Both the position numbers and the translations under genes were made by a program. 35,701 nt of DNA from JBHOQX01 sp042408595 (GTDB lineage Bacteria > Chloroflexota > Chloroflexia > Chloroflexales > Roseiflexaceae). The notes below the pieces were generated by a model, which searched no databases, was not told where the DNA came from, and saw nothing but the letters and a program-made list of their open reading frames with translations. The stretch spans positions 1 to 35,701 of the forward strand of contig JBHOQX010000119.1 of assembly GCA_042408595.1 (NCBI GenBank), read 5' to 3'. Positions 15,707 through 24,767 of this stretch are shown here, piece by piece (within the stretch, counting starts at the first letter, position 1; each line of letters opens with the position of its first letter).

Positions 15707-17680
15707 ATGGAGAGTCGCTGGAACGACGCGGAGGCCGCGTCCTTTCCCGGACCCCTCGGGCCGCGCATCTACACGTCGCGCCTGCTTGGCCGCGATCCGT
15801 CGCTCGTTCTGCACGGCGGCGGCAACACATCCGTTAAGCTGCGCGAGCCGAACGTTTTCGACGATCCGGAGGATATCTTGTACGTGAAGGGCAGCGGCGG
15901 CGATCTGGCGACGATCGACGCCGCCGGCTTCGCCCCGGTGCGGCTGGAGCACCTGCGGCGGCTCGCCGAACTGCCGGCGCTCTCCGACACGCGCATGGCC
16001 CGCGAGCTACGCGCCGCAACCATCGACCCGGACGCGCCCACGCCATCGGTCGAGGCGATCCTGCATGCGATCCTGCCCTACGAGTACGTCGATCACACGC
16101 ACGCGGATGCGTTCATCGCCGTCTGCAACACGCCCGGCGGCGCGGAGCGCGTGGCCGACCTCTACAGCGTGGACTGCGTGGTCGTCCCCTATGTGATGCC
16201 CGGCTTCAAGCTGGCCCGCGCCTGCACCGAGCTGTTCGCGGCGCGGGCTGGCCCGGCGACGATCGGCATGGCGCTCGTGCACCACGGGCTCTTCTCCTTC
16301 GGCGCGACCGCCCGCGAGTCCTACGAACGAATGATTGATCTGACGAGCCGCGCCGAGGCGTACCTGCAGCGCCACAACGCCTGGCGGATCACCGTCCCCG
16401 ACCTGCCCGCGCCGACCGGATCACAGCGCCTGGCGCTCGCCGCGCTGCGCCGCGAGGTCTCGGCAGCGGCCGGCGCATCGATGGTCCTGACAGCCGACGG
16501 GAGCGCCCGCGCGCTGGCATTCGCCCGCCGGCCCGACCTGGCGGACGTGGCGCTGCGCGGCCCGGCGACGCCGGACCACGTCATCCGCACGAAGCTGCTG
16601 CCGCTGCTCGGGCGCGATGTTGCCGGGTATGCCGCGGCGTACCGCGCCTATTTCGAGCGCAACGCCAGCCATGCCGCGCCGGGGCTGACAATGCTCGACC
16701 CGGCCCCACGGGTGATCCTCGATCCGGCGCTCGGCCTGCTCACCGCCGGGCGCTCGGCGAGGGACGCAGCGATCGCCGCCGACATGTACCGGCATACGAT
16801 GGACATCATCGAGCGGGCGGTACTGCTCGGCGGCTACCGCGCCCTGCCCGAGGCCGACCTGTTCGCCGTCGAATACTGGGAGCTGGAGCAGGCCAAACTG
16901 AAGCGCGCGCCGGCGCCCGGCCCGCTGGCCGGCGAGGTCGCGCTGGTGACCGGCGCGGCCTCGGGCATCGGCCGCGCGACGGCCGAAGCGCTGCTCCGGC
17001 GCGGGGCAGCCGTAGTAGCGCTTGACATCAATGAGGCGGTCGAAACGCTCTTTCCGCGCCCGGCGGCACTCGGCCTGCGTTGCGACGTGACGGACGAGCG
17101 GCAGGCAAGCGACGCGCTGGAGGTCGGCGTTCGAGCGTTCGGCGGAGTTGACATCTTGGTTTTGAACGCTGGGGTCTTCCCGGCCAGCCGGCGGATCGCC
17201 GACCTGCCGCTCGACGAGTGGGAGCGGACGCTGCGGGTGAACCTGGATGCGAACCTGTTGCTGCTGCGGGCGACCCATCCGCTTCTGCGGCTCGCGCCGC
17301 GCGGCGGGCGGGTGGTGGTGATCGGCTCGAAGAACGTGCCGGCGCCGGGGCCGGGCGCAGCGGCCTACTCCGCCTCCAAGGCTGCGTTGACGCAGCTTGC
17401 CCGCGTGGCGGCGCTCGAGTGGGCCACGGACGGCATTCGCGTCAATGTGCTGCATCCGAACGCCGTCTTCGACACCGGCCTCTGGACCGAGGAGTTGCTG
17501 GCGTCGCGCGCGGCGAGCTATGGCCTGACGGTCGAGGAGTACAAGCGCAATAATCTGCTGCACGTCGAGGTGACCAGCCACGACGTGGCGGAGCTGGCCG
17601 CCGAGTTGGCCGGCCCGCTCTTCGCCAAAACGACCGGCGCGCAGATCCCGGTCGATGGCGGGAACGAGCGCGTGGTGTAA
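15707..17680 (+). CDS. Bifunctional class II aldolase / short-chain dehydrogenase
   Basis: The 657-residue fusion has an N-terminal class II aldolase/adducin domain and a C-terminal short-chain dehydrogenase. In the aldolase part, HGGGNTSVK is the phosphate-binding loop. HTHAD and LVHHGLFSFG supply the divalent-metal His residues. The dehydrogenase starts at about residue 408 with VALVTGAASGIG and has LNAGVFP, the catalytic Ser in VIGSKN and YSASK. An acidic residue after the second strand (ALDIN) favours NAD. Relatives in the RhaD-type fusion family cleave rhamnulose-1-phosphate or a similar ketose phosphate to DHAP and lactaldehyde and oxidise the aldehyde. Specificity here is not proven, and no rhamnose isomerase or kinase is nearby. 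The start at 15707 has AGGAGA 6 nt upstream; an in-frame ATG at 15608 lacks such a site. Confidence 0.9.
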   Translation: MESRWNDAEAASFPGPLGPRIYTSRLLGRDPSLVLHGGGNTSVKLREPNVFDDPEDILYVKGSGGDLATIDAAGFAPVRLEHLRRLAELPALSDTRMARELRAATIDPDAPTPSVEAILHAILPYEYVDHTHADAFIAVCNTPGGAERVADLYSVDCVVVPYVMPGFKLARACTELFAARAGPATIGMALVHHGLFSFGATARESYERMIDLTSRAEAYLQRHNAWRITVPDLPAPTGSQRLALAALRREVSAAAGASMVLTADGSARALAFARRPDLADVALRGPATPDHVIRTKLLPLLGRDVAGYAAAYRAYFERNASHAAPGLTMLDPAPRVILDPALGLLTAGRSARDAAIAADMYRHTMDIIERAVLLGGYRALPEADLFAVEYWELEQAKLKRAPAPGPLAGEVALVTGAASGIGRATAEALLRRGAAVVALDINEAVETLFPRPAALGLRCDVTDERQASDALEVGVRAFGGVDILVLNAGVFPASRRIADLPLDEWERTLRVNLDANLLLLRATHPLLRLAPRGGRVVVIGSKNVPAPGPGAAAYSASKAALTQLARVAALEWATDGIRVNVLHPNAVFDTGLWTEELLASRAASYGLTVEEYKRNNLLHVEVTSHDVAELAAELAGPLFAKTTGAQIPVDGGNERVV

Positions 17681-17697
17681 GGCTGGGGCTGGAGCGT

Positions 17698-17802
17698 CGA
17701 GGATCGAGGATCGAGGATGGAGGACGGGGGGCGCGGATGGCGGAGCGCGGATCGAGGTCGCTATCCTCCTTTCTCTATCCTCGATCTACTATATATCCTC
17801 CG
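17698..17802. repeat. Heptad repeat (CGAGGAT)3 forming a long inverted repeat
   Basis: Three perfect CGAGGAT units (17698-17718) and a fourth variant, GGAGGAC, follow the aldolase stop. After a GC-rich middle with 14-nt periodicity the opposite-strand unit returns as TATCCTC at 17762 and 17776. GATCGAGGAT (17702-17711 and 17709-17718) is perfectly complementary to ATCCTCGATC (17777-17786). The element can fold into a long hairpin about 18 nt after the stop codon. Confidence 0.8.
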
Positions 17803-17911
17803 CCCTCGGACAACGCCGCAACTTTCTGGCGCGCTCCGGCGTAGATGCGTACGGATGATCGGCGCTCCGACGGTTCACGAGAACCTTCGCCGATCGCGCA
17901 GGAGCGTGGCA

Positions 17912-18358
17912 ATGCAGAATCAGACAATACACCCCGAGCAAGCAGCCGCACCGCTGGTCGTGCGGCAGGCCGGTCCGAACCTGCTGATCCGGGCGCTGTA
18001 TTTCGTGCTCTTCGGCCTATGGTTCAGCGGGGTGTGGGCGGCGGTCGCCTGGGTGCTGTGCGTGACGATCATCGGGCTGCCGCTTGGCCTGTGGATGCTC
18101 AACCGGCTGCCGCAGGTGACGACGCTGGCCCCATCGCGGCGCGAGTTCCAGATCATCGCGAGCGGGCAGGTCATCGACGTCAAGACGCCGCAGCGGCCGT
18201 TTCTGGTGCGGGCGCTGTACTTCATCCTGATCGGCTGGTGGTTCAGCGCGCTGTGGGTCGGCGCGGCCTGGGCGCTCTGCGCCACGGTCCTCGGGATGGT
18301 CGTCGGCTTCTGGATGCTCAACCGGGTGCCGGCGGTGATCACGCTGGCGCGGGGGTAG
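17912..18358 (+). CDS. YccF-type (DUF307) membrane protein with two repeats
   Basis: The 148-residue protein consists of two copies of a roughly 50-residue unit. The first includes LLIRALYFVLFGLWFSGVW and ends LGLWMLNRLPQVTTL; the second includes FLVRALYFILIGWWFSALW and ends VGFWMLNRVPAVITL. A short polar linker joins them. Each unit holds one long or two short hydrophobic helices, so the protein is an inner-membrane protein. YccF-domain proteins have no settled function. The start at 17912 has AGGAG 7 nt upstream; the open frame extends further upstream through the hairpin repeat, which is unlikely to be translated. It follows the aldolase fusion by 231 nt and converges with the kduD-type gene. 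Confidence 0.78.
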   Translation: MQNQTIHPEQAAAPLVVRQAGPNLLIRALYFVLFGLWFSGVWAAVAWVLCVTIIGLPLGLWMLNRLPQVTTLAPSRREFQIIASGQVIDVKTPQRPFLVRALYFILIGWWFSALWVGAAWALCATVLGMVVGFWMLNRVPAVITLARG

Positions 18359-18486
18359 GTTGTACGCGCCAACCGATGCTTCCGTGGCCGCCTCGAACAG
18401 AGAGGTTTGGCGGGTGGATGGCCCGCCGGGATGCCTGATTTCCGCCGCGTGGCCGGCGGCGTCGCTGCCGCAGTGCTCCCGCACGA

Positions 18487-18507
18487 GGGGGGTGGGGGGA
18501 GGGAGGG
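18487..18507 (+). other. G-quadruplex-forming motif in a convergent gap
   Basis: Four G-runs of 6, 6, 3 and 3 are separated by single bases (T, A, A) on the plus strand, between the stop codons of the YccF-type gene (18358) and the kduD-type gene (18590). This fits the canonical pattern of four G-runs with loops of at most seven bases. A 7-bp hairpin, CCAGCCC-TCGG-GGGCTGG (18540-18557), lies between it and the kduD stop and lacks a T-run. No gene is seen in the gap. Confidence 0.7.
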
Positions 18508-18589
18508 CCGCGGGCGCCCGGCCACGTCGGCAGAACGATCCAGCCCTCGGGGGCTGGGATGCGGCTCCAGCGGAAGGATACCTGTCGTC

Positions 18590-19381
18590 TTAGCGGGCCA
18601 TCCAGCCGCCATCGACCACAAGCACATGCCCGTGCACATAATCGCTGGCGCGCGACGCCAGAAAGACGACCGCGCCGGCCAGATCGTCCGGCGTTCCCCA
18701 CCGCCTCGCCGGAATGCGCTCCAGGATCTGCCGCTGGCGCTGCGGGTCGGCCCGGAGCGCCAGCGTATTGTCGGTCGCCAGATACCCTGGCGCGATGGCG
18801 TTGACATTGACCCCGTGGGCGGCCCACTCATTCGCCAGCGCCCGCGTCAGCCCGGCGACGGCATGTTTCGCGGCGGCGTAGGCCGGCACCCGAATACCGC
18901 CCTGGAATGCGAGCAATGACGCGATATTGATGATCTTGCCGCGCCCTTGCGCCAGCATGATCTTGCCGGCCTCCTGCGCCAGCACCCAGACACCGAGCAG
19001 GTTGACGTTCAGCACGTCGGTGAAATCGTCCAACGTCGTCGCGAGCGCGTCCGCGCGGCGGATGATGCCCGCGTTGTTTACCAGAATGTCGAGCCGGCCG
19101 AGCGCCTGAACCACCTGCGGAACGACGGCCGCCGCCGCCCGAGGATGCCCGAGATCGGCGGCGAGCGCGATACAGCGCCGCCCGGCGGCTGTCACCCCCT
19201 CGACCGTCAGCGCGGCCTGCCCCGAGCGCGAGACGACGGCCACGTCCGCGCCAGCGCGCGCCAGCGCGAGCGCCATCCCCTGCCCCAGTCCTTTATCGCC
19301 CCCGGTGACCAGCGCCACCTGCCCGTCGAGGCGAAACAGCTCACGCGCCGTACCAGGCACCGTGTCGATGTCGCGCTGCAT
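18590..19381 (-). CDS. kduD: KduD-type 2-deoxy-D-gluconate 3-dehydrogenase (short-chain dehydrogenase)
   Basis: The 263-residue short-chain dehydrogenase probably reduces 2,5-diketo-3-deoxygluconate (DK-II) to 2-keto-3-deoxygluconate in the cytoplasm. Seen are the cofactor loop TGGDKGLGQG (about residue 27), NNAGIIRR, the catalytic Ser in INIASLLAFQGG, Tyr/Lys in YAAAK, and the KduD-like segments GIRVPAYAAAKH and YLATDNT. After the second strand it reads VVSRSG, where the Arg could favour NADP(H); this is an inference. It is the last gene of the minus-strand cluster, starting 4 nt after the isomerase gene. Placement next to KdgF- and isomerase-like genes strongly supports uronate catabolism over a generic dehydrogenase role. 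2-Keto-3-deoxygluconate kinase and aldolase genes are not in the window. Confidence 0.88.
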   Translation of the reverse strand: MQRDIDTVPGTARELFRLDGQVALVTGGDKGLGQGMALALARAGADVAVVSRSGQAALTVEGVTAAGRRCIALAADLGHPRAAAAVVPQVVQALGRLDILVNNAGIIRRADALATTLDDFTDVLNVNLLGVWVLAQEAGKIMLAQGRGKIINIASLLAFQGGIRVPAYAAAKHAVAGLTRALANEWAAHGVNVNAIAPGYLATDNTLALRADPQRQRQILERIPARRWGTPDDLAGAVVFLASRASDYVHGHVLVVDGGWMAR

Positions 19382-19385
19382 GGCG

Positions 19386-20204
19386 CTACCGCCCTTTCAA
19401 CAGCCCGATGCTCCGTTGCACCCATGCATGAGCCGGGTCGAACGCGACCGCCTGGGTACGGTGGTTGCCGGCGAGCATCCAGAGAAAATACGTGGTATAG
19501 CCGGGCGCGCTGCAGGTGGTGTGGAAGCCGTGCGGGATCATGAGAATGGTCGAGTCCTGGACCGTGTAGCTCGTATCGTAGCCGCGCGCCGGGCTGTAGT
19601 GCCGGGCATGGCCGAAACCATCCGGCTGATCCACGCGAAAGTAGTACAATTCCTCGTGGAACGCCTCGCGTGGCAGATCGTCGATCTCGTGCTTGTGCGG
19701 CGGGTAGGTGCTCCAGTTTCCGCTGGGCACCAGCGTCTCACCAACGATCAGGCGCTGAGCGGGCAGATCCGGCTGGTCGCTGCTGGTCAGGATGGTGCGC
19801 AGCTCCCGGCCGAAACTGGCCGCGCCGACCTGCTGGACCACGACCTGGTCCGGGGTGATGACGTAGGGTTCGGCGGGCAGGTCGGCGGGCGCCGAGCACA
19901 GGCCGGCGTCGAGCGCGGTCTGCGCGGTGATGATGTAGGCGGCGCCGGCCGGCAGGTAGACAGCGTAGGGCCTGCCGGCGAACGGGCTGGCACGCCGTCC
20001 AACGGTAGCGATATGCGTGCCGTTCACCGCGACATCGCAGCGGCCGCTGAACAGCACCAGCAGAGTTTCGCGGTCGCTGGCGCGCCCGGCATGGGTGTCG
20101 CCCGCGGGCAACACCAGTCGGGCGAAGTCGATCAGGTGGCAGGGGTTCGTGGCTGGCCGGTTGAGTCCCGGCGCGTCGCCGATGGAGGCGAAGTACGTCG
20201 TCAT
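19386..20204 (-). CDS. IolB/KduI-superfamily isomerase (5-deoxy-glucuronate isomerase type)
   Basis: The 272-residue bicupin matches the IolB branch better than KduI. It contains SGNWSTYPPHKHE (about residues 163-175), the following EELYYFR, the GFGHARHYS segment, IPHGFHTT, and YFLWMLAGNHR. The KduI hallmark HTHERRMEVYFYF is absent. IolB converts 5-deoxy-glucuronate to 2-deoxy-5-keto-gluconate in inositol breakdown, but no other iol gene is present. The gene lies between kdgF-like and kduD-like genes, exactly where the DK-I to DK-II isomerase KduI is needed, so it may do that step here. This is an inference. The start at 20204 follows GAGGG about 5 nt upstream; the open frame extends further upstream, overlapping the kdgF-like gene, without support. 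It starts 13 nt after the kdgF-like stop and ends 4 nt before kduD. Confidence 0.85.
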   Translation of the reverse strand: MTTYFASIGDAPGLNRPATNPCHLIDFARLVLPAGDTHAGRASDRETLLVLFSGRCDVAVNGTHIATVGRRASPFAGRPYAVYLPAGAAYIITAQTALDAGLCSAPADLPAEPYVITPDQVVVQQVGAASFGRELRTILTSSDQPDLPAQRLIVGETLVPSGNWSTYPPHKHEIDDLPREAFHEELYYFRVDQPDGFGHARHYSPARGYDTSYTVQDSTILMIPHGFHTTCSAPGYTTYFLWMLAGNHRTQAVAFDPAHAWVQRSIGLLKGR

Positions 20205-20217
20205 GGCTCCCTCGGGT

Positions 20218-20622
20218 TCAATGGTCGGTGTGTGAAGGCTGGCGGCCAGGGCGTTCCATCGGGCCGGCCGCGGCCGGCGCATCACGATCAGGTCCAAGAA
20301 GGTCCTCGCGGATCGGGCTGAAGCAGTCGAGCAGCACCGTCGGCGCGTGCGTGACGATGCCATGCCGGGTATGCGGCGCGACATAATAGCTCGCGCCGGC
20401 GTGCAGCCGTGTCGGGGGAAGGCCATCCATCAGCAGATCGATCACACCCGACACCACATAGCCGATCTGTTCGTGGGGATGGCTATGCATAGCGGCGGAG
20501 ACGTTCGCTGCAAATGTGTAGTGTACCAGCATCAGGCCTCCACCATAGCTTAGAACGCGCCGTTCGCCCCCCTCCGGGGTGGCGGTCGCCGGCTCTTCCG
20601 AATCCTGGGCGATGATCTTCAT
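20218..20622 (-). CDS. kdgF: KdgF-like cupin, unsaturated uronate linearising enzyme
   Basis: The 134-residue single-domain cupin matches KdgF, which converts the 4,5-unsaturated galacturonate or guluronate/mannuronate product of polysaccharide lyases to its linear ketone. Visible are the first cupin motif HSHPHEQIGYVVSG with His46, His48 and Gln52, and the second motif around ASYYVAPHTRHG with His87. These are the expected metal ligands. FSPIREDLL near residue 107 is also typical of the family. The C-terminal 20 residues (Pro/Arg-rich) look like a family-specific extension. AAGGAG lies 4 nt before the ATG. The cupin is adjacent to a lyase gene upstream and an isomerase gene downstream, which fits its place in the pathway. 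Confidence 0.87.
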   Translation of the reverse strand: MKIIAQDSEEPATATPEGGERRVLSYGGGLMLVHYTFAANVSAAMHSHPHEQIGYVVSGVIDLLMDGLPPTRLHAGASYYVAPHTRHGIVTHAPTVLLDCFSPIREDLLGPDRDAPAAAGPMERPGRQPSHTDH

Positions 20623-20691
20623 GCTGCTCCTTCGGACGTGGTTTCAGAACGCTTGTCGCTGCGGGAGCGCGCGCCGGCCGCGCCCGCGGCC

Positions 20692-22557
20692 TTAGCCAGA
20701 CGCCAGGTCGGGGACGATCCGGGCGCGAAACTGTTGCGCGCCGGGTGGCAATGCCGCCGTCAGCCGGGTCAGGGTGCGCGTCGGCGCATCGGGCGAGCGC
20801 TCCGGCACGAAACGGGCGGCCTGGAACGAAACGCCGGGCGGTTCGTCGATCACGACCGTCGCCGCCGCGCCGCCGTCGGTGATGCGGGCGGCGGCGCCGT
20901 CGATCGCCACTTCGCCCCAGGTCACCAGCGCTTCTTCGATCAGGAGCGGCGCATCGGCGAAGGCGAAGCGGTCGTCGAGCAGCACGACGCCCTGCCGTGG
21001 ATCGAGGCGCAACGTCCGGCGGGCCAGCGCCAGCCCGGGCAGATCGTAGGCGTGGTGCATGTCGATCACGACATATTTTCCGTCGGCACGCTCGCCATGG
21101 TCGATGATCGTGCCGAAGAAGCGCCGGCTTCCGCCGAACGCCGGCCCCGGCGATTGCCGCGCGCCGCCGATCCGCGGCACGTTGTGGCCCAGCGAGTTCG
21201 TGAAGATCGAGGCGTAGCGCCCCTGGCGAAAATAGTCGCGGGTGTACTCCCCCGGCCCAGGGTCGCACAGCACGCTGGTTGTGCCCAGATGTACCACGAA
21301 CGAACCGACATCGGTGTGGCTGTGGTGCCCATCGTTGTGCCCGGCGATCGCCGCCAGCACCACCGGCGTCCCGTCGGGCGTCTGGCCGACCAGTTTGACG
21401 ACGCCGACGTGCGGCAGGACGGCATCGCGCACGGGCGGAAACGGTGTCGCCCTGGCGTCCCACCAGGCGGCGTTGCGCAGCATGATCGCCAGTTTAGCTG
21501 TCAGCAGCGCTGTGCGGTTGAGCTGGTCGACCGGCCCGATCAGCCCGCGCAGGTCGTGCACCCCGGTGCGCTCGGCGAGGCGCTGCACGATCCCCGGCGC
21601 CAGCACCAGCTCCTCGTTGGCGTCGCCGGGGTTGAAGTACTTGTTCGGCGACAGCGACATCGCGAGGGGATAGCCGGCGATCGCGCGCAAGCGCGGCGCT
21701 CCTAAGAGGTCGATCCGACCGTTCGTCCGCTCGCGCAGCAGGTCGGCGAAGGCGACATAATACATCAAGCCGTAGTTCCAGTAGCCCACGCCCTCGATCG
21801 AACCCCCGTCGGCCTCAAAGCCGGTGGCGATATAGGCGTCGAGCCCTTCCAGGACCTGCGCCAGCCCCTCCGCCAGCGTCTCCGGCTCGGTTTCGAGCCG
21901 GAGCAAGGCCAGGCCGATCGCGCCGTTGCAGACGCCGTTCCAGTTGAGCGCCCCGCGGTACCACCAATGCCGCCGCCCATAGGCCAGATATGGCGCGAAG
22001 ATCCGGCGCGCAACCTCCTGGCGCGCCCGTTGGCGCACCTCCGGGGCGAGTCGGTCGCCCAGCAGAGTGATCGTCTCGGCCAGACTGGCGCCCGTTTCCG
22101 CAGCGAACAGGTCGATCGCGTCGGGCGGACGGGTGAGTGCGGTATGTGCGCCCAGGGGTGCGGTGCGGACAAGCGGCGGATCGAGATCCCAATAGCCAGG
22201 CCCCTGCTCCTCGTGCGCCGGAAGGACCCATGTCGTCTCCTCGCAGATCGCCCACACCAGATCGTGCACGGCGTCGCGCGCCGTCTCATCGCCGAGCACA
22301 AGCTCCAGCACCGCACGCGTCAGGTGCGAGCGGCGCGCGAAATAGACGCGCTCATAGCCGGCGCGCGCGCCGGTGCGCTCGAACTCACGATAGAGGGTAT
22401 AGGTCGTAGGGGCGATCGTGCGCAGGTCGGGCGCGGCGCGGCGCAGAATGTCGCGCATCAGGGGCGTCGCAGGCGACTGCGCGATCTGGAGCGCCAGATC
22501 GGCGGCCGCGGCAGGCTCGGCCAACCATGCTTTGATATGCTGCGGAGTGATGCTCAT
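20692..22557 (-). CDS. Heparinase II/III-family polysaccharide lyase, no signal peptide
   Basis: The 621-residue protein has an N-terminal helical (alpha/alpha toroid) domain and a C-terminal beta-sandwich domain of the heparinase II/III superfamily. Key segments are LNWNGVCNGAIG (about residue 204), ADGGSIEGVGYWNYGLMYY (about 247-266) and GHNDGHHSHTDVGSFVV (about 404-420), the last being the characteristic His/Asp-rich motif. Relatives include oligo-alginate lyases and glycosaminoglycan lyases that produce 4,5-unsaturated uronates. There is no signal peptide, so it should act on imported oligosaccharides in the cytoplasm. The start at 22557 is preferred over ATG 22561-22563 because AGGAG is 7 nt from it but only 1 nt from the other. 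The substrate (alginate, pectic, glycosaminoglycan or algal uronan) cannot be read from the sequence. Confidence 0.87.
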   Translation of the reverse strand: MSITPQHIKAWLAEPAAAADLALQIAQSPATPLMRDILRRAAPDLRTIAPTTYTLYREFERTGARAGYERVYFARRSHLTRAVLELVLGDETARDAVHDLVWAICEETTWVLPAHEEQGPGYWDLDPPLVRTAPLGAHTALTRPPDAIDLFAAETGASLAETITLLGDRLAPEVRQRARQEVARRIFAPYLAYGRRHWWYRGALNWNGVCNGAIGLALLRLETEPETLAEGLAQVLEGLDAYIATGFEADGGSIEGVGYWNYGLMYYVAFADLLRERTNGRIDLLGAPRLRAIAGYPLAMSLSPNKYFNPGDANEELVLAPGIVQRLAERTGVHDLRGLIGPVDQLNRTALLTAKLAIMLRNAAWWDARATPFPPVRDAVLPHVGVVKLVGQTPDGTPVVLAAIAGHNDGHHSHTDVGSFVVHLGTTSVLCDPGPGEYTRDYFRQGRYASIFTNSLGHNVPRIGGARQSPGPAFGGSRRFFGTIIDHGERADGKYVVIDMHHAYDLPGLALARRTLRLDPRQGVVLLDDRFAFADAPLLIEEALVTWGEVAIDGAAARITDGGAAATVVIDEPPGVSFQAARFVPERSPDAPTRTLTRLTAALPPGAQQFRARIVPDLASG

Positions 22558-22605
22558 CCTCATGCTCCTGGCGTGCCGGCGGGCGATGCCCGCCCGACCG
22601 CCGCC

Positions 22606-23619
<1,014 letters not shown>

Positions 23620-23675
23620 GGGCGTGCTCCCTCGGTACACCGGCGGCAACGCTGGCGCTGCCGCGCGGCGGAGTG

Positions 23676-24728
23676 TCAGGCGCCATCCGGCGCATCGGCC
23701 GGTGGCGCGGGCTGGTAGAGCGTGCAGCGAACCAGATGTCCGGGCGCGACCTCGCGCAGCGGCACCCCGGCGGGGGCGGTGCAGGCCGGGCGTTTGTCCG
23801 CCGGGCAGCGCGGAAAGAACGCACAGCCGGGCAGCGCCGCGAACGGATCGGGGACACTCCCTGGGATCGGCGTGATGCGCCGCTGGACCGCGCCGATCTG
23901 CGGGATGGATTGGAGCAGGCCGACGGTGTACGGATGCGCCGGCTGGGTGAGGAGTGTGCGTCGCTCGGCGATCTCGACTATCTTGCCGACATACATCACC
24001 GCCACGCGGTCGGCCAGCTCGTTGATCACCCCGAGATTGTGGGTGATCATCAGGATCGAAACGCCGAACTCGCGTTGCAGCCGGCGGAGCAGGTCGAGAA
24101 TCTGCGCCTGGATGGTCACGTCGAGCGCCGTGGTGGGTTCGTCGGCGATCAGCAGCGCCGGGTTGCATGCCAGTGCCATCGCGATCAGCACACGCTGGCG
24201 CATCCCGCCCGAAAACTGGTGCGGGTAGGCGTGCAGCCGCTCGGCCGCCTGGCCGATGCCGACCGCGGCCAGCATCTCGATCGCGCGGGCCGTGGCGGCG
24301 CGCCGCGATACCCGCTGATGCAGCATGATCCCTTCGGTGATCTGATCGCCGATCGTCTGCAGCGGCGAGAGCGCGACCATCGGCTCCTGGAAGATCATGG
24401 CGATCTCGTTGCCGCGGATCGAACGGATGGTATCGCCATCGGGCGGCAGCGCCGCCAGGTCCGTGATCGAGCCGTCTCGCCGGCGAAACCAGATCTGGCC
24501 GCGCGTCAGCCAGGCGCTGCGTTGCGGGAGCAGGCGCAGAAGCGCGTAGGCGGTCACGCTCTTGCCGCAGCCCGACTCGCCAACCAGCCCAAGCGTTTCG
24601 CCGCGGCGAATATCGAAGCTGATCCCATCCACCGCGCGGACGACGCCGTCCAGCGTGTGAAACTCGATGGTCAGATCGCGCACCTGCAACAGCGTGTCGT
24701 CATCCACAAGCGCACCTGTCGAATGCAT
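23676..24728 (-). CDS. Opp/Dpp-type ABC transporter ATPase (OppD-like)
   Basis: The 350-residue ATPase partners the OppF-like protein. It has Walker A GESGCGKS, Q-loop MIFQEPMVALSP, signature FSGGMRQR, Walker B LLIADEPTTALD, H-loop MITHNLGVINE, and the C-terminal Cys-containing segment GCAFFPRCPADKRPAC. The start at 24728 lacks a strong Shine-Dalgarno (GGTGATGA only). A GTG seven codons downstream is an alternative. The gene lies 39 nt after the OppC-like permease and 56 nt before the OppF-like ATPase, which fits one operon. Confidence 0.92.
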   Translation of the reverse strand: MHSTGALVDDDTLLQVRDLTIEFHTLDGVVRAVDGISFDIRRGETLGLVGESGCGKSVTAYALLRLLPQRSAWLTRGQIWFRRRDGSITDLAALPPDGDTIRSIRGNEIAMIFQEPMVALSPLQTIGDQITEGIMLHQRVSRRAATARAIEMLAAVGIGQAAERLHAYPHQFSGGMRQRVLIAMALACNPALLIADEPTTALDVTIQAQILDLLRRLQREFGVSILMITHNLGVINELADRVAVMYVGKIVEIAERRTLLTQPAHPYTVGLLQSIPQIGAVQRRITPIPGSVPDPFAALPGCAFFPRCPADKRPACTAPAGVPLREVAPGHLVRCTLYQPAPPADAPDGA

Positions 24729-24767
24729 TCATCACCGGCTCCGGTGCCCGGCGCGAGCGCGGCGGCG

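Noticed and set aside
23620..24168. N-terminal extension of the OppF-like ATPase
   Set aside because: The sequence overlaps the OppD-like gene in another frame and lacks family resemblance. The GTG at 23619 with GGGAG fits the family start.
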